DNA from: Thiobacillus sp.
Lineage (GTDB): Bacteria; Pseudomonadota; Gammaproteobacteria; Burkholderiales; Thiobacillaceae
Reading direction: 5' to 3'
NCBI GenBank assembly: GCA_021166845.1
Contig: JAJPEP010000110.1
Coordinates: forward strand, 1-64,000
DNA: 64,000 nucleotides
Shown here piece by piece: positions 8,929 through 17,837 of this stretch. A program made the position numbers and the translations under genes. The notes beneath the pieces were generated by a model. That model saw only the letters and a program-made list of their open reading frames with translations, had not been told where the DNA came from and did no database searches. Within the stretch, counting starts at the first letter, position 1. The number at the start of each line of letters is the position of its first letter.

Positions 8929-9828
8929 ATGAAATCCAAGCATGCATCGTTTATCGCGTTGGCCCTCCTGGCTGTGCTGGCGTCGGGCTGTGAAAAGCCT
9001 GCCATTGCTGTAAAAAGCGAGACGGTGGCAACGGTGGACGGCGACAAGATCGGCGAAGCCGAATTGAACCTGGCGCTTTCCGGCCTGGGCGCGCTGGGCG
9101 AGGCGCAGGCCGCCGAGGCCAAAATCAGGCTATTGCAGGCCTTGATCGATCAGCGTCTGGTGGCGCAGGCTGCCAAAAAAGCCGGGCTGGACAAGGCGCC
9201 CGAGGTGGCGATCGCAATGGAGCAGGCCAGCCGCCAGGTGCTGGTGGAAGCCTATGGGGAACGCAGCTTCAAGGGTGTCGAGAAACCCTCGGAAACCGAG
9301 GTCGCCGAGTATTACAACCAGCATCCCGAACTTTTTTCCCAGCGGCGGATCTACCGCATCCAGGAACTCGATCTGACGCTTGAGCCGTCGCGTTTGCCGG
9401 AAGTCGAGACCAAGCTTAAAAGCAGCCATTCCATGGGCGACTTCGTCAGCTGGGTCAAGGAACAGGGCATCAAGGGCAAGACCGCCGTGGCCGTCAAGCC
9501 GGCCGAACAGATTCCGGCACCCCTGCTGGGCCGCCTCAGCCAGATGAAGGACGGCCAGGTGATGATTTTACAGGGTCGCCCCGGGCATGTTCTGGTTCAG
9601 CAGTTGCAGGAAAGCCAATTGCAGCCTGTTTCGCTGGAACAGGCGCATAACGCCATCGAGCAGGCTATTGTGGTCGAGAAACGCAAGGTGTTGATGGCGG
9701 CGGGTCTGAAAAAGCTGCGCGAAACTGCAAAAATCGAGTACACAAGCGGCTATGCGCCGGCTTCGGAAGCAAACGCCGAGGATGAAAAGGCCGATAGCGA
9801 CAAGGCTGACGAAGAACCTGCCAACTGA
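8929..9828 (+). CDS. epsD: EpsD-family peptidyl-prolyl cis-trans isomerase lipoprotein
   Basis: Predicted outer-membrane or periplasmic lipoprotein foldase of about 299 residues. The signal peptide ends in a lipobox (LASGC, Cys about residue 20). A SurA/PpiC-like N-terminal domain ([15 protein letters not shown], then [20 protein letters not shown]) is followed by a parvulin-like segment and an acidic C-terminal tail rich in Glu, Asp and Lys. EpsD proteins accompany exopolysaccharide loci in betaproteobacteria, which fits the rml-manC genes that follow after 8 bp. ATG at 8929 is chosen because GAGAG lies 5 bases upstream; ATG at 8917 would lengthen the signal by four residues. Confidence 0.8.
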   Translation: MKSKHASFIALALLAVLASGCEKPAIAVKSETVATVDGDKIGEAELNLALSGLGALGEAQAAEAKIRLLQALIDQRLVAQAAKKAGLDKAPEVAIAMEQASRQVLVEAYGERSFKGVEKPSETEVAEYYNQHPELFSQRRIYRIQELDLTLEPSRLPEVETKLKSSHSMGDFVSWVKEQGIKGKTAVAVKPAEQIPAPLLGRLSQMKDGQVMILQGRPGHVLVQQLQESQLQPVSLEQAHNAIEQAIVVEKRKVLMAAGLKKLRETAKIEYTSGYAPASEANAEDEKADSDKADEEPAN

Positions 9829-9836
9829 GTATCCAA

Positions 9837-10898
9837 ATGATTTTAGTGACCGGAGGCGCCGGTTTTATCGGCGCCAATTTCATTCTGGACTGGCTGGCGG
9901 CGAGCGACGAAGCCGTCGTCAATCTCGACAAGCTGACGTATGCGGGCAACCTCGAGAACCTGCGATCGTTGCAGGGCGACGCCCGGCATGTTTTCGTGCG
10001 GGGCGACATCGGCGACCGCGCAACGGTCGATGCATTGATGCAGCAATACCGCCCCCGCGCGGTGATCAACTTCGCGGCGGAAAGCCACGTCGACCGTTCC
10101 ATCCACGGTCCCGCCGAGTTCGTCCAGACCAATGTGGTCGGCGCCTTCAAGCTGCTGGAATCGGTGCGCGCGCATTGGTCGCAGCTGCCGGCGGACGGGC
10201 AGACGGCGTTCCGCTTCCTGCACGTGTCGACCGACGAGGTGTATGGCTCGCTTGGCCCCACCGATCCGCCGTTTTCAGAAACCACGCCGTATGCGCCGAA
10301 CAGCCCGTATTCGGCGTCGAAAGCCGCGTCGGACCATCTGGTGCGGGCCTACCATCACACCTACGGCCTGCCGGTGCTGACCACCAACTGCTCGAACAAC
10401 TACGGGCCGCTGCAGTTTCCGGAAAAGCTCGTCCCGCTGGTGATCCACAATGCGCTGGCGGGCAAGCCGCTGCCGATCTACGGCGACGGCAGCAATGTCC
10501 GCGACTGGCTGTACGTCGGCGACCATTGCAGCGCGATCCGACGGGTGCTTGAGGCCGGCCGGGTGGGAGAAACCTACAACATCGGCGGCTGCAACGAAAA
10601 AACCAATCTGGAGGTGGTGAAGACGCTGTGCGCCATCCTCGACGAACTGCATCCCGGTTCACCGGTCACTCCGCATGCCAGCCTGATGACCTTCGTCAAG
10701 GACCGGCCCGGCCATGACCAGCGCTATGCGATCGATGCCCGCAAAATCGAGCGCGAACTCGGTTGGACGCCCGCCGAGACTTTCGAGAGCGGGATCCGCA
10801 AGACGGTAGCCTGGTATCTGTCCAACCAGGACTGGGTGGATCACGTGACCAGCGGCGAATACCGCAACTGGGTTTCCGAAAACTACGCAGCACGCTAG
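9837..10898 (+). CDS. rfbB: dTDP-glucose 4,6-dehydratase
   Basis: Second enzyme of dTDP-L-rhamnose synthesis (RmlB), converting dTDP-glucose to dTDP-4-keto-6-deoxyglucose. It is an extended short-chain dehydrogenase of 353 residues. Visible are the NAD-binding GGAGFIG motif at the N-terminus, the [11 protein letters not shown] segment, STDEVYG, and the catalytic YSASKA. It is first of four consecutive rml genes, spaced 2 bp from rfbA, and only 8 bp downstream of epsD, so all probably form one transcript. Confidence 0.96.
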   Translation: MILVTGGAGFIGANFILDWLAASDEAVVNLDKLTYAGNLENLRSLQGDARHVFVRGDIGDRATVDALMQQYRPRAVINFAAESHVDRSIHGPAEFVQTNVVGAFKLLESVRAHWSQLPADGQTAFRFLHVSTDEVYGSLGPTDPPFSETTPYAPNSPYSASKAASDHLVRAYHHTYGLPVLTTNCSNNYGPLQFPEKLVPLVIHNALAGKPLPIYGDGSNVRDWLYVGDHCSAIRRVLEAGRVGETYNIGGCNEKTNLEVVKTLCAILDELHPGSPVTPHASLMTFVKDRPGHDQRYAIDARKIERELGWTPAETFESGIRKTVAWYLSNQDWVDHVTSGEYRNWVSENYAAR

Positions 10899-10900
10899 AC

Positions 10901-11785
10901 ATGACCTCACGCAAGGGCATCATCCTCGCCGGAGGCTCCGGCACCCGGCTCTATCCCATCACGCAGGTGGTATCCAAGCAGCTGCTGCCGGTCTACGACA
11001 AGCCCATGGTGTATTACCCGCTGACCACGCTGATGCTGGCGGGGATCCGCGACATCCTGCTGATTTCCACGCCGCAGGACACGCCGCGTTTCGAGCAGCT
11101 GCTGGGCGATGGCGCGCAGTGGGGGCTCAACATCCAGTACGCGGTGCAGGCCGCGCCCGAAGGACTGGCGCAGGCGTTCCTCATCGGCAGCGATTTCATC
11201 GGCAAGGCCCCCTGCGCCCTGGTGCTGGGCGACAACATCTTCTACGGCCACGAGCTGAGCCAGGACATGCAGGCGGCCGGGCAGCGCACGCACGGCGCCA
11301 CCGTGTTCGCCTATCCGGTGACCGACCCCGAGCGCTACGGCGTGGTTGAATTCGACGCCGCCGGGCGCGCGGTCAGCCTGGAGGAAAAGCCCGCCACACC
11401 GAAATCGCGCTATGCCGTCACCGGCCTGTATTTCTACGACAACCGGGTGATCGACATCGCGCGTGCCTTGAAACCGTCGCCGCGCGGCGAGCTGGAGATC
11501 ACCGACGTCAACCGCCAGTACCTGGAATGGGGCAAACTCGACGTGCAGGTGATGGGGCGCGGCCAGGCCTGGCTCGACACCGGCACCCACGACTCGCTGA
11601 TCGAGGCGGCGCTCTACATCCAGACCATCGAGAAGCGCCAGGGCCTGAAGATCGCCTGCCCCGAGGAGATCGCCTACCGCCAGGGCTTCATCGACGCCGC
11701 CCAACTGCAGGCGCTGGCGCAGCCCCTGCTGAAAAACGGCTACGGGCGCTACCTGATCGACGTACTGAACGACCGGGTGTTCTGA
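10901..11785 (+). CDS. rfbA: Glucose-1-phosphate thymidylyltransferase
   Basis: First enzyme of the dTDP-rhamnose pathway (RmlA), joining glucose-1-phosphate and dTTP. It has 294 residues, the normal length. The nucleotidyltransferase signature [20 protein letters not shown] is near the N-terminus, with [11 protein letters not shown] and the [16 protein letters not shown] and [10 protein letters not shown] segments further on. ATG at 10901 is chosen over an upstream open extension that would overlap rfbB. The stop codon shares one base with the rfbC start. Confidence 0.96.
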   Translation: MTSRKGIILAGGSGTRLYPITQVVSKQLLPVYDKPMVYYPLTTLMLAGIRDILLISTPQDTPRFEQLLGDGAQWGLNIQYAVQAAPEGLAQAFLIGSDFIGKAPCALVLGDNIFYGHELSQDMQAAGQRTHGATVFAYPVTDPERYGVVEFDAAGRAVSLEEKPATPKSRYAVTGLYFYDNRVIDIARALKPSPRGELEITDVNRQYLEWGKLDVQVMGRGQAWLDTGTHDSLIEAALYIQTIEKRQGLKIACPEEIAYRQGFIDAAQLQALAQPLLKNGYGRYLIDVLNDRVF

Positions 11786-12327
11786 TGCAGGTGACTGCCA
11801 CCCAGCATCCCGAGGTGCTGCTGTTGCGTCCCCGTGTGTTCGGCGATGCGCGCGGTTTCTTTTTCGAGAGCTACAACCGCAAGGCTTTCACGGAGATCGG
11901 TATCGGTGCCGAGTTCGTGCAGGACAACCATTCGCGCTCGGCAAAGGGTGTGCTGCGCGGCCTGCATTACCAGATCAACCAGCCGCAGGGCAAGCTGGTA
12001 CGCGTGGTGGCGGGCGAGGTGTTCGACGTGGCGGTCGATCTGCGCCGCAGTTCACCGCACTTCGGCCATGTCGCCACGATGCATCTGTCGGCTGACGCAC
12101 ATGAGATGGCATGGATTCCACCCGGGTTTGCACACGGGTTCCTGGTGCTCTCCGAGCATGCCGAGTTTCTATACAAGACCACTGACTACTATGCGCCGGA
12201 GTTCGAGCGCAGCCTGCGGTGGAATGACCCGACGCTGAACATCGCCTGGCCGCTGGGCGGCGCGCCGCTCTTGTCCGCCAAGGACCAGGCCGGCTTGCCG
12301 CTCGCCGAATGCGAGGCGTTCGCGTGA
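11785..12327 (+). CDS. rfbC: dTDP-4-dehydrorhamnose 3,5-epimerase
   Basis: Third enzyme of the dTDP-rhamnose pathway (RmlC), a cupin epimerase of 180 residues. The conserved FVQDNHSRSAKGVLRGLHYQ segment carries the active-site His/Lys region, followed by GEVFDVAVDLRRSSPHFG and the WIPPGFAHGF and YKTTDYY motifs. It begins inside the rfbA stop codon (TGATG), and its own stop overlaps the rfbD start, indicating translational coupling through the operon. Confidence 0.96.
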   Translation: MQVTATQHPEVLLLRPRVFGDARGFFFESYNRKAFTEIGIGAEFVQDNHSRSAKGVLRGLHYQINQPQGKLVRVVAGEVFDVAVDLRRSSPHFGHVATMHLSADAHEMAWIPPGFAHGFLVLSEHAEFLYKTTDYYAPEFERSLRWNDPTLNIAWPLGGAPLLSAKDQAGLPLAECEAFA

Positions 12328-13220
12328 GGATCCTGCTCACCGGCGTCAACGGCCAGGTGGGTTGGGAGTTGCAGCGCACACTGGCGCCGCTGGGCGAAGT
12401 GGTCGCGGCCGACCACGGCCGCCTCGACCTCGCCGATACCGCTGCCATCCGCCGCGCGGTGGACGCGATCGCACCGGACCTGATCGTCAATCCAGCCGCC
12501 TACACCGCGGTCGACAAGGCCGAGACCGAGTCCGAACTGACGCACGCCATCAACGCGGCTGCGCCGGGCGAACTGGCGCAGGCCGCGGCGGCGCGCGGGA
12601 TTCCGCTGGTGCACTTTTCAACCGACTACGTGTTCGACGGGCGCAAACCAACGCCCTATACGGAAGCCGACGCGCCGAATCCGCTGGGCGTGTACGGCGC
12701 CACCAAGCTGGCGGGCGAGCGGGCGGTTGCGCGCGCCGGCGCGCCGCACCTGATCCTGCGCACCAGCTGGGTATACGGCCTGCGCGGACGCAATTTCCTG
12801 CTGACCATGCAGCGGCTGCTGCGCGAGCGCGACGCCCTGGCGGTGGTCGACGACCAGTTCGGCGCGCCGACCTGGTCGCGCCTGATCGCCGAGGCGACGG
12901 CGCTGGTGGTTGCGCGCTGGCTGGATCGGTCCGATCAAGCTGCAACGTCCGGGATATATCATCTGAGCTGCGGCGGGTGCACCAGCTGGCATGGCTTCAC
13001 CGCGGCGATCCGGGCGCACCTGGTCGAATCGGACGCGAAACTGGCCCGCCTCACGGCGATCCCGACCTCCGGCTATCCCACGCCCGCGGCGCGCCCGGCC
13101 AATTCGCAGCTGGACTGCGACAAGCTGGCGGCGACCTTCGGCGTGCGGCTGCCCGACTGGGAAAGCGCGCTGGCCCTGTGTCTGGAACAATTTGCCTCAG
13201 GCAACGAAATGACTTCTTAA
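12324..13220 (+). CDS. rfbD: dTDP-4-dehydrorhamnose reductase
   Basis: Last enzyme of the dTDP-L-rhamnose pathway (RmlD), reducing the keto intermediate with NAD(P)H. It has 298 residues. The GVNGQVGWEL nucleotide-binding motif is at the N-terminus, NPAAYTAVDKAE in the middle of the Rossmann domain, then STDYVFDG and the YGATKLAGE catalytic tyrosine-lysine. GTG at 12324 overlaps the rfbC TGA by four bases and gives the expected N-terminus MRILLTG. manC follows after 14 bp. Confidence 0.95.
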   Translation: MRILLTGVNGQVGWELQRTLAPLGEVVAADHGRLDLADTAAIRRAVDAIAPDLIVNPAAYTAVDKAETESELTHAINAAAPGELAQAAAARGIPLVHFSTDYVFDGRKPTPYTEADAPNPLGVYGATKLAGERAVARAGAPHLILRTSWVYGLRGRNFLLTMQRLLRERDALAVVDDQFGAPTWSRLIAEATALVVARWLDRSDQAATSGIYHLSCGGCTSWHGFTAAIRAHLVESDAKLARLTAIPTSGYPTPAARPANSQLDCDKLAATFGVRLPDWESALALCLEQFASGNEMTS

Positions 13221-13234
13221 ATAGAGCACACGAC

Positions 13235-14656
13235 ATGACCCCTATTCATCCCGTGATTCTTTCCGGTGGCTCGGGCACCCGCCTGTGGCCCTTGTCGCGC
13301 GCGGCGCTGCCCAAGCAGCTGCTGCCGCTCGCCAGCGACCACAGCCTGCTGCAGGACACCGTCAGCCGCCTGACGGAGATGCCGGAAATGACCGCGCCGC
13401 TGATGGTGTGCAACGTCGAGCACCGCTTCATGATCGCCGAGCAGATGCGCCAGATTGGCATCCAGCCGCATGCCATCGTGCTGGAGCCGGTGGGCCGCAA
13501 CACCGCGCCGGCGATAGCCGTGGCCGCGCTGATGCTGTCGCGCGACGACCTCGACGCGCTGATGCTGGTGCTGCCCGCCGATCATCTGATCGGGGATGTG
13601 GCGGCGTTCCATGCGGCCATCCTCACGGCGGCGCAGGCGGCGCGGAACGGCCACCTCGCCACTTTCGGCATCGTCGCCGCCACGCCGGAAACCGGCTATG
13701 GCTACATCCGTCGGGGCGCGCTGCTGGCGGATACCGCCGGCGCGCACCAGGTGGCAGCCTTCGTCGAGAAGCCTGACCTGGCCACCGCGCAGCAGTATGT
13801 CGACTCCGGCGACTATTTCTGGAACAGCGGCATGTTCCTGTTCCGCGCAGCGGATTTTCTCGACGAGCTGCAGGCGCTGCGCCCGGACATTCTGGACGCC
13901 AGCCGCGCTGCGCTCGATGCGGCCACGCCCGACCTCGATTTCGTGCGGCTGGACCCGTCGGCATTCGAGGCCTGCCCGTCCGAGTCGGTCGACTATGCGG
14001 TGATGGAGCACACCCGTCGCGCTGTCGTGGTGCCGGCCGACATCGCCTGGAACGACATCGGCGCCTGGACCGCGCTATGGGATGTGGCGGCAAAGGACGG
14101 GCAGGGCAACGCCACGCGCGGCGACGTCATGCTGGAAAACGCTCACAACAACTTCGTCCGCGCCGAAACCCGCATGGTGGCCATGCTCGGCGTGTCGGAC
14201 CTGGTGGTGGTGGAAACCGCCGATGTGGTGCTGGTGGCGCACAAGGACCAGGTGCAGGACGTGAAGAAGCTGGTCGACCGGCTGAAGGCCGAAAAACGCT
14301 GCGAGCATCTGGTCCACAAGCAGGTTTACCGCCCGTGGGGCTGGTACGAGGGCATCGACGAGGGCGAGCGTTTCCAGGTCAAGCGCATCATGGTCAAGCC
14401 GGGCGAAAAGCTCAGCCTGCAGATGCACCACCACCGCGCCGAGCACTGGATCGTGGTGTCCGGCACCGCCAGCGTCACCTGCGGCGAGGAGATCATGCTG
14501 CTGACCGAGAACCAGTCGACCTACATTCCTCTCGGCACGACGCACCGGCTGGAAAACCCCGGCAAGATCGACCTGCACATGATCGAGGTGCAGTCGGGCA
14601 CCTATCTGGGCGAGGACGATATCGTGCGCTTCGAGGATATCTACAAGCGCAATTGA
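13235..14656 (+). CDS. manC: Mannose-1-phosphate guanylyltransferase / mannose-6-phosphate isomerase
   Basis: Bifunctional type II enzyme making GDP-mannose for surface polysaccharide. It has 473 residues, typical of the family. The N-terminal nucleotidyltransferase domain begins ILSGGSGTRLWPLSRAALPK and includes FVEKP and WNSGMF. The C-terminal cupin isomerase domain contains RPWGWYEG, the GEKLSLQMHHHRAEHW metal-binding segment and IPLGTTHRLENPG. With the rml genes this suggests a polymer containing both rhamnose and mannose-derived sugars. Glycosyltransferases and export genes for it are not in the window. Confidence 0.95.
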   Translation: MTPIHPVILSGGSGTRLWPLSRAALPKQLLPLASDHSLLQDTVSRLTEMPEMTAPLMVCNVEHRFMIAEQMRQIGIQPHAIVLEPVGRNTAPAIAVAALMLSRDDLDALMLVLPADHLIGDVAAFHAAILTAAQAARNGHLATFGIVAATPETGYGYIRRGALLADTAGAHQVAAFVEKPDLATAQQYVDSGDYFWNSGMFLFRAADFLDELQALRPDILDASRAALDAATPDLDFVRLDPSAFEACPSESVDYAVMEHTRRAVVVPADIAWNDIGAWTALWDVAAKDGQGNATRGDVMLENAHNNFVRAETRMVAMLGVSDLVVVETADVVLVAHKDQVQDVKKLVDRLKAEKRCEHLVHKQVYRPWGWYEGIDEGERFQVKRIMVKPGEKLSLQMHHHRAEHWIVVSGTASVTCGEEIMLLTENQSTYIPLGTTHRLENPGKIDLHMIEVQSGTYLGEDDIVRFEDIYKRN

Positions 14657-14695
14657 GGCGCCTTCCTCTTCCCATGCTCCGTCATCGCGAGCGCA

Positions 14696-14744
14696 GCGCG
14701 GCAATCCAGCGCATTGATCAAGCAGGCTTTCTGGATTATCGCGC
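14696..14744. repeat. Imperfect inverted repeat (dispersed-repeat type)
   Basis: GCGCGGCAATCCAG (14696-14709) pairs with CTGGATTATCGCGC (14731-14744) with two mismatches. Sequence around it (CGTCATCGCGAGCGCAGCGC) resembles the small repeats found between genes in many proteobacteria. It lies between manC and flhD and may act as a weak transcription barrier. The remainder of the roughly 280-bp spacer should contain the flhDC promoter, which I could not place. Confidence 0.45.
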
Positions 14745-14939
14745 TACGCCTGGGAAGACGGCAGCTACCTCGATATGCGCAATTTTGTAAGACGGATGCC
14801 TACACTGGAAATCTGCAATATCCGACTGCGAATACAGTGCTAGTCCACGTTAACTTTGTCGGGTGTCGTCCGATAACGAATTCACCACGCTGACTTAAGT
14901 GTGAAATCGAAAAAAAGTTCAACGAAGAAGGACAGACAA

Positions 14940-15257
14940 ATGAAACTGGACGAAATGCTGGACGAAATGCGCGATGTCAATCTCAACTACCTGATGCTGG
15001 CGCAAAGCATGATCCAGCATGACAAGGCGACCGCCGTCTTTCGTCTGGGCATCAGCCAGGACGTCGCCGAGTTGATCGAGGCGCTGTCTCCCGCGCAGCT
15101 TCTCAAGCTTGCCGCCTCCGGCATGATGGTGTCGCGCTTCCGCTTCGACGACGGCATGGTGCTCAACATGCTGACCAGCTACACCAAGGATCGCGCCATG
15201 GCGCAGTCTCACGCCGCCATCCTGATGGCAGGTCAGGCTGTGGAAGCCTTCGCCTGA
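14940..15257 (+). CDS. flhD: Flagellar transcriptional activator FlhD
   Basis: Small subunit of the FlhD4C2 master regulator of class II flagellar promoters. It has 105 residues, the usual size. MRDVNLNYLMLAQSMIQHDK, FRLGISQD and the LAASGMMVSRFRF segment match the family. ATG at 14940 is preferred because AAGAAGGA sits seven bases upstream; an in-frame GTG at 14901 would add a Lys/Ser-rich tail unusual for FlhD. flhC follows after 39 bp. Confidence 0.93.
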   Translation: MKLDEMLDEMRDVNLNYLMLAQSMIQHDKATAVFRLGISQDVAELIEALSPAQLLKLAASGMMVSRFRFDDGMVLNMLTSYTKDRAMAQSHAAILMAGQAVEAFA

Positions 15258-15296
15258 TTCTGCCGCACAACGAAAAAGGAAAGAAAGCGCATCCCA

Positions 15297-16007
15297 ATGA
15301 GCAAGAAGAGTCTGCTGACCGAAATGCGCGACACCCAACTGGCGATCGAAATGATCGAACTCGGCGCCCGTCCGCAAGTGCTGGAATCCGAAACCACGCT
15401 GTCGCGCGAGCGCTTGCTCAAGCTGTACAAGGAAGTCAAAGGCGTGTCGCCGCCCAAGGGCATGCTGCCGTTCTCGACCGACTGGTTCCTGACCTGGCTG
15501 CCCAACGTGCATTCCTCGCTGTTCATCAACATTCACCGCTACATCACCCGGAACAGCGATTGCAGCGGCATCGAAGCCGTGCTCAAAAGCTATCGCCTGT
15601 ATCAGGAATACCTTCACACCAATCAGGCCGAAGCCGTGCTGAGTTTCACCCGAGCCTGGACCCTCAACCGTTTCTTCGAAAGCCGCATGCTCGAAACCGC
15701 TGTCTGCAGCGGATGCGGCGGCCACTTCGTGGTGCATCCGGACGACCTGCATGACCAATACGTGTGCGGCCTGTGCAACGTGCCTGCGCGTGCCGGCAAA
15801 ACCCGCAAGGCCAAGGCTGCGGAAGGGTCGCTGCGCAGCGGCGGGGCACCCGCCGGCGGTGTCAATTCCGCATCGGCTTTAGCCGATAGCGGATTGCCTA
15901 CCTTGGGTGTACCCCTTGCGGGTGCTGCGGAAGGGTCGCTGCGCAGCAGCGGGGCACCCGCCGGCGTACCCCTTGCGGGTGCCAAAATCGAACTGACCGC
16001 CGCCTGA
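15297..16007 (+). CDS. flhC: Flagellar transcriptional activator FlhC with expanded C-terminus
   Basis: DNA- and zinc-binding subunit of FlhDC. The core (residues 1-175) is normal: helical N-terminus, SYRLYQEYL, and the zinc cysteines in CSGCGGHFVVHP and CGLC. After about residue 173 the protein continues for some 60 residues of low-complexity sequence in which AEGSLRS(G/S)GAPAG occurs twice and VPLAGA twice. FlhC is usually about 190 residues, and this one has 236. The tail is encoded by a duplicated DNA repeat (15816-15982). FlhDC function is probably retained because the core is complete. Downstream is an unusual methyltransferase gene. Confidence 0.9.
   Translation: MSKKSLLTEMRDTQLAIEMIELGARPQVLESETTLSRERLLKLYKEVKGVSPPKGMLPFSTDWFLTWLPNVHSSLFINIHRYITRNSDCSGIEAVLKSYRLYQEYLHTNQAEAVLSFTRAWTLNRFFESRMLETAVCSGCGGHFVVHPDDLHDQYVCGLCNVPARAGKTRKAKAAEGSLRSGGAPAGGVNSASALADSGLPTLGVPLAGAAEGSLRSSGAPAGVPLAGAKIELTAA
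15816..15982. repeat. Duplicated 43-bp and 17-bp repeats inside the 3' end of flhC
   Basis: A 43-bp unit occurs at 15816-15858 and 15924-15966 with one mismatch. A 17-bp unit GTACCCCTTGCGGGTGC occurs at 15909-15925 and 15966-15982. Both keep the flhC frame open. The arrangement looks like intergenic-type dispersed repeats that inserted into and extended the end of a gene. Confidence 0.8.
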
Positions 16008-16029
16008 CGGATTCCCCTGTCGCCCGGTG

Positions 16030-16788
16030 ATGGCGCGCCTGCCGGTCAGCCTCCAGTCGCTTACCATCCAGTGCGTTGCCCTGCTGCTGGCCGCATTGCT
16101 GAACCGCCTGCTGCAATCCCCTTTTTCGTATCAACCCGCCCTGTGGCAACTTGCCCTCGTCCAGGGGGCGATCGCCGCCGGGCTCAGTCATCTCTGGCGG
16201 CAACCTGCCTGGTGGCCGCCGCTGCATTTCATTTTTTTGCCCGCCATCCTGCTGGCCCGGCAGGCAGGCGTGCCCGCCTGGATCTATCTGGCGGCATTCC
16301 TGCTGCTGGTCCTTTTTTACTGGAGCAGCTTCCGCACCCGGGTGCCCTTGTATCTGTCCGACCGCAAAGCCTGGCAGGCTGTGGCATCCTTGCTGCCCAC
16401 GGGGCAGGCGTTCCGTTTCATCGACCTCGGCAGCGGCCTGGGCGGTGTGCCGTTTTACCTGGCACAGCGTTTTCCGCAGGGTCTTTTTTACGGCACGGAA
16501 ACGGCCCCTGCACCCTGGCTCATCAGCCGTTTGCACGCAAAGTTCAAGCGCAGCCGGGTGACCTTCATGCGGCGCGATTACGCGACCCTCGACCTGGCCG
16601 ATTTCGACGTGGTATTTGCCTTTCTCTCGCCTGCGGCCATGCCCGCGCTGTGGTTGCAGGCGCAGGCCCAGATGCGCAGCGGCAGCCTGTTCATCAGCCT
16701 GTCGTTCCTCGTGGAAGGGCGGCTGCCCGATCGCGAAGTATCCCTGGCGGATGGCGCCCGTCACACCTTGTATGCGTGGCGGATGTGA
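16030..16788 (+). CDS. Membrane-anchored class I SAM-dependent methyltransferase-like protein
   Basis: About 252 residues. The N-terminal 105 residues contain three to four hydrophobic segments (CVALLLAALLNRLL; a stretch around HFIFLPAILLA; IYLAAFLLLVLFYW). These are followed by a soluble Rossmann-like domain with a methyltransferase motif I, FIDLGSGLGGVPFYLA, and a motif II-like GTETAP. The second half resembles class I SAM methyltransferases, but the target is unknown. It sits between flhC and motA in the same direction, so it may modify a flagellar, chemotaxis or envelope component; this is only contextual. GTG at 16027 precedes the ATG. Confidence 0.65.
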   Translation: MARLPVSLQSLTIQCVALLLAALLNRLLQSPFSYQPALWQLALVQGAIAAGLSHLWRQPAWWPPLHFIFLPAILLARQAGVPAWIYLAAFLLLVLFYWSSFRTRVPLYLSDRKAWQAVASLLPTGQAFRFIDLGSGLGGVPFYLAQRFPQGLFYGTETAPAPWLISRLHAKFKRSRVTFMRRDYATLDLADFDVVFAFLSPAAMPALWLQAQAQMRSGSLFISLSFLVEGRLPDREVSLADGARHTLYAWRM

Positions 16789-16943
16789 GGCGTCGCCACG
16801 CGGAAATACTCACGCTTCGCCATCAAGTTTCCTTCGATTCGGTCGAATCTTCATGCTGAGAGTCCTGGCTTTGGGTACAGAAAAAAACCGTGACAGGACG
16901 GGGCGGCTTCAGCCTGAAAAAGCGATGAAAGGAACTGACAGTC

Positions 16944-17804
16944 GTGCTAGTCATTGTTGGATATCTTGTGGTGGCCCTATGCGTGTTCGGCGGCTATGCG
17001 CTGGCCGGCGGTTACCTGGCGGCACTTTGGCACCCGATAGAACTCATCATCATTGGGGGCGGGGCGATCGGCGCCTTCGTCGTTGGCAACAATAGCAAGG
17101 CCCTTAAGGCGACCCTTAACGCGCTGCCCACCGTGTTCAAGGGCTCGAAATACACGCGGGCGCTTTACCTGGATATGATGGCGCTGCTCTACGAGTTGCT
17201 CACCAAAATCCGCAAGGAAGGCCTGATGTCGATTGAAGCCGACGTCGATTCGCCCGAAAACAGCCCGCTATTCACGAAATACCCGGCGATCATGGCTGAT
17301 CACCACATTGTCGAATTCCTCACCGACTATCTTCGTCTGATGGTTAGCGGCAGCATGAATGCCTTCGAAATCGAAAACCTGATGGACAATGAAATTGAAA
17401 CCCATCATCACGAGGGCGAGGTGCCGGTGCATGCCGTCGGCAAGGTTGGCGATGGCTTGCCGGCTTTCGGCATTATCGCGGCGGTCATGGGCGTGGTGAA
17501 GACCATGGGGTCGGTGGGTCTGCCGCCCGCGGAACTGGGGATTTTGATCGGGGCTGCGTTGACCGGCACTTTCATCGGCATTTTGCTGGCCTACGGTTTT
17601 GTAAGCCCGCTTGCCACGCTGCTCGAACAAAAACTCCACGAATCGACCAAAATGTTCCAGTGCGTCAAGGTCACCCTGCTGGCCAGCATCAACGGCTATG
17701 CGCCGGCGATTGCGGTCGAGTTCGGGCGCAAGGTGCTGTTCTCGACCGAGCGGCCGTCCTTTATTGAACTGGAAGAGCACGTCAAGGGCGCGAGATCGCG
17801 CTGA
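16944..17804 (+). CDS. motA: Flagellar motor stator protein MotA
   Basis: Proton-channel stator subunit of 286 residues with four membrane segments: two near the N-terminus (VIVGYLVVALCVFGGYALAG; LIIIGGGAIGAFVVG) and two after the cytoplasmic loop (FGIIAAVMGVVKTMG; ILIGAALTGTFIGILLAYGF). The charged loop that contacts FliG lies between them. It starts with GTG, with AAAGGA about 10 bases upstream. It is followed 33 bp later by motB. It belongs to the classical E. coli-type MotA branch and differs from the shorter second MotA-like protein at 24998. Confidence 0.94.
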   Translation: MLVIVGYLVVALCVFGGYALAGGYLAALWHPIELIIIGGGAIGAFVVGNNSKALKATLNALPTVFKGSKYTRALYLDMMALLYELLTKIRKEGLMSIEADVDSPENSPLFTKYPAIMADHHIVEFLTDYLRLMVSGSMNAFEIENLMDNEIETHHHEGEVPVHAVGKVGDGLPAFGIIAAVMGVVKTMGSVGLPPAELGILIGAALTGTFIGILLAYGFVSPLATLLEQKLHESTKMFQCVKVTLLASINGYAPAIAVEFGRKVLFSTERPSFIELEEHVKGARSR

Positions 17805-17837
17805 TTTTTCGCTGCCAGGCCTGCATAAAATCACCTC

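Noticed and set aside
12362-14656. Long frame that appears to fuse a protein to the N-terminus of ManC
   Set aside because: The first part is an out-of-frame reading of rfbD; ManC starts at ATG 13235 with the normal family N-terminus.
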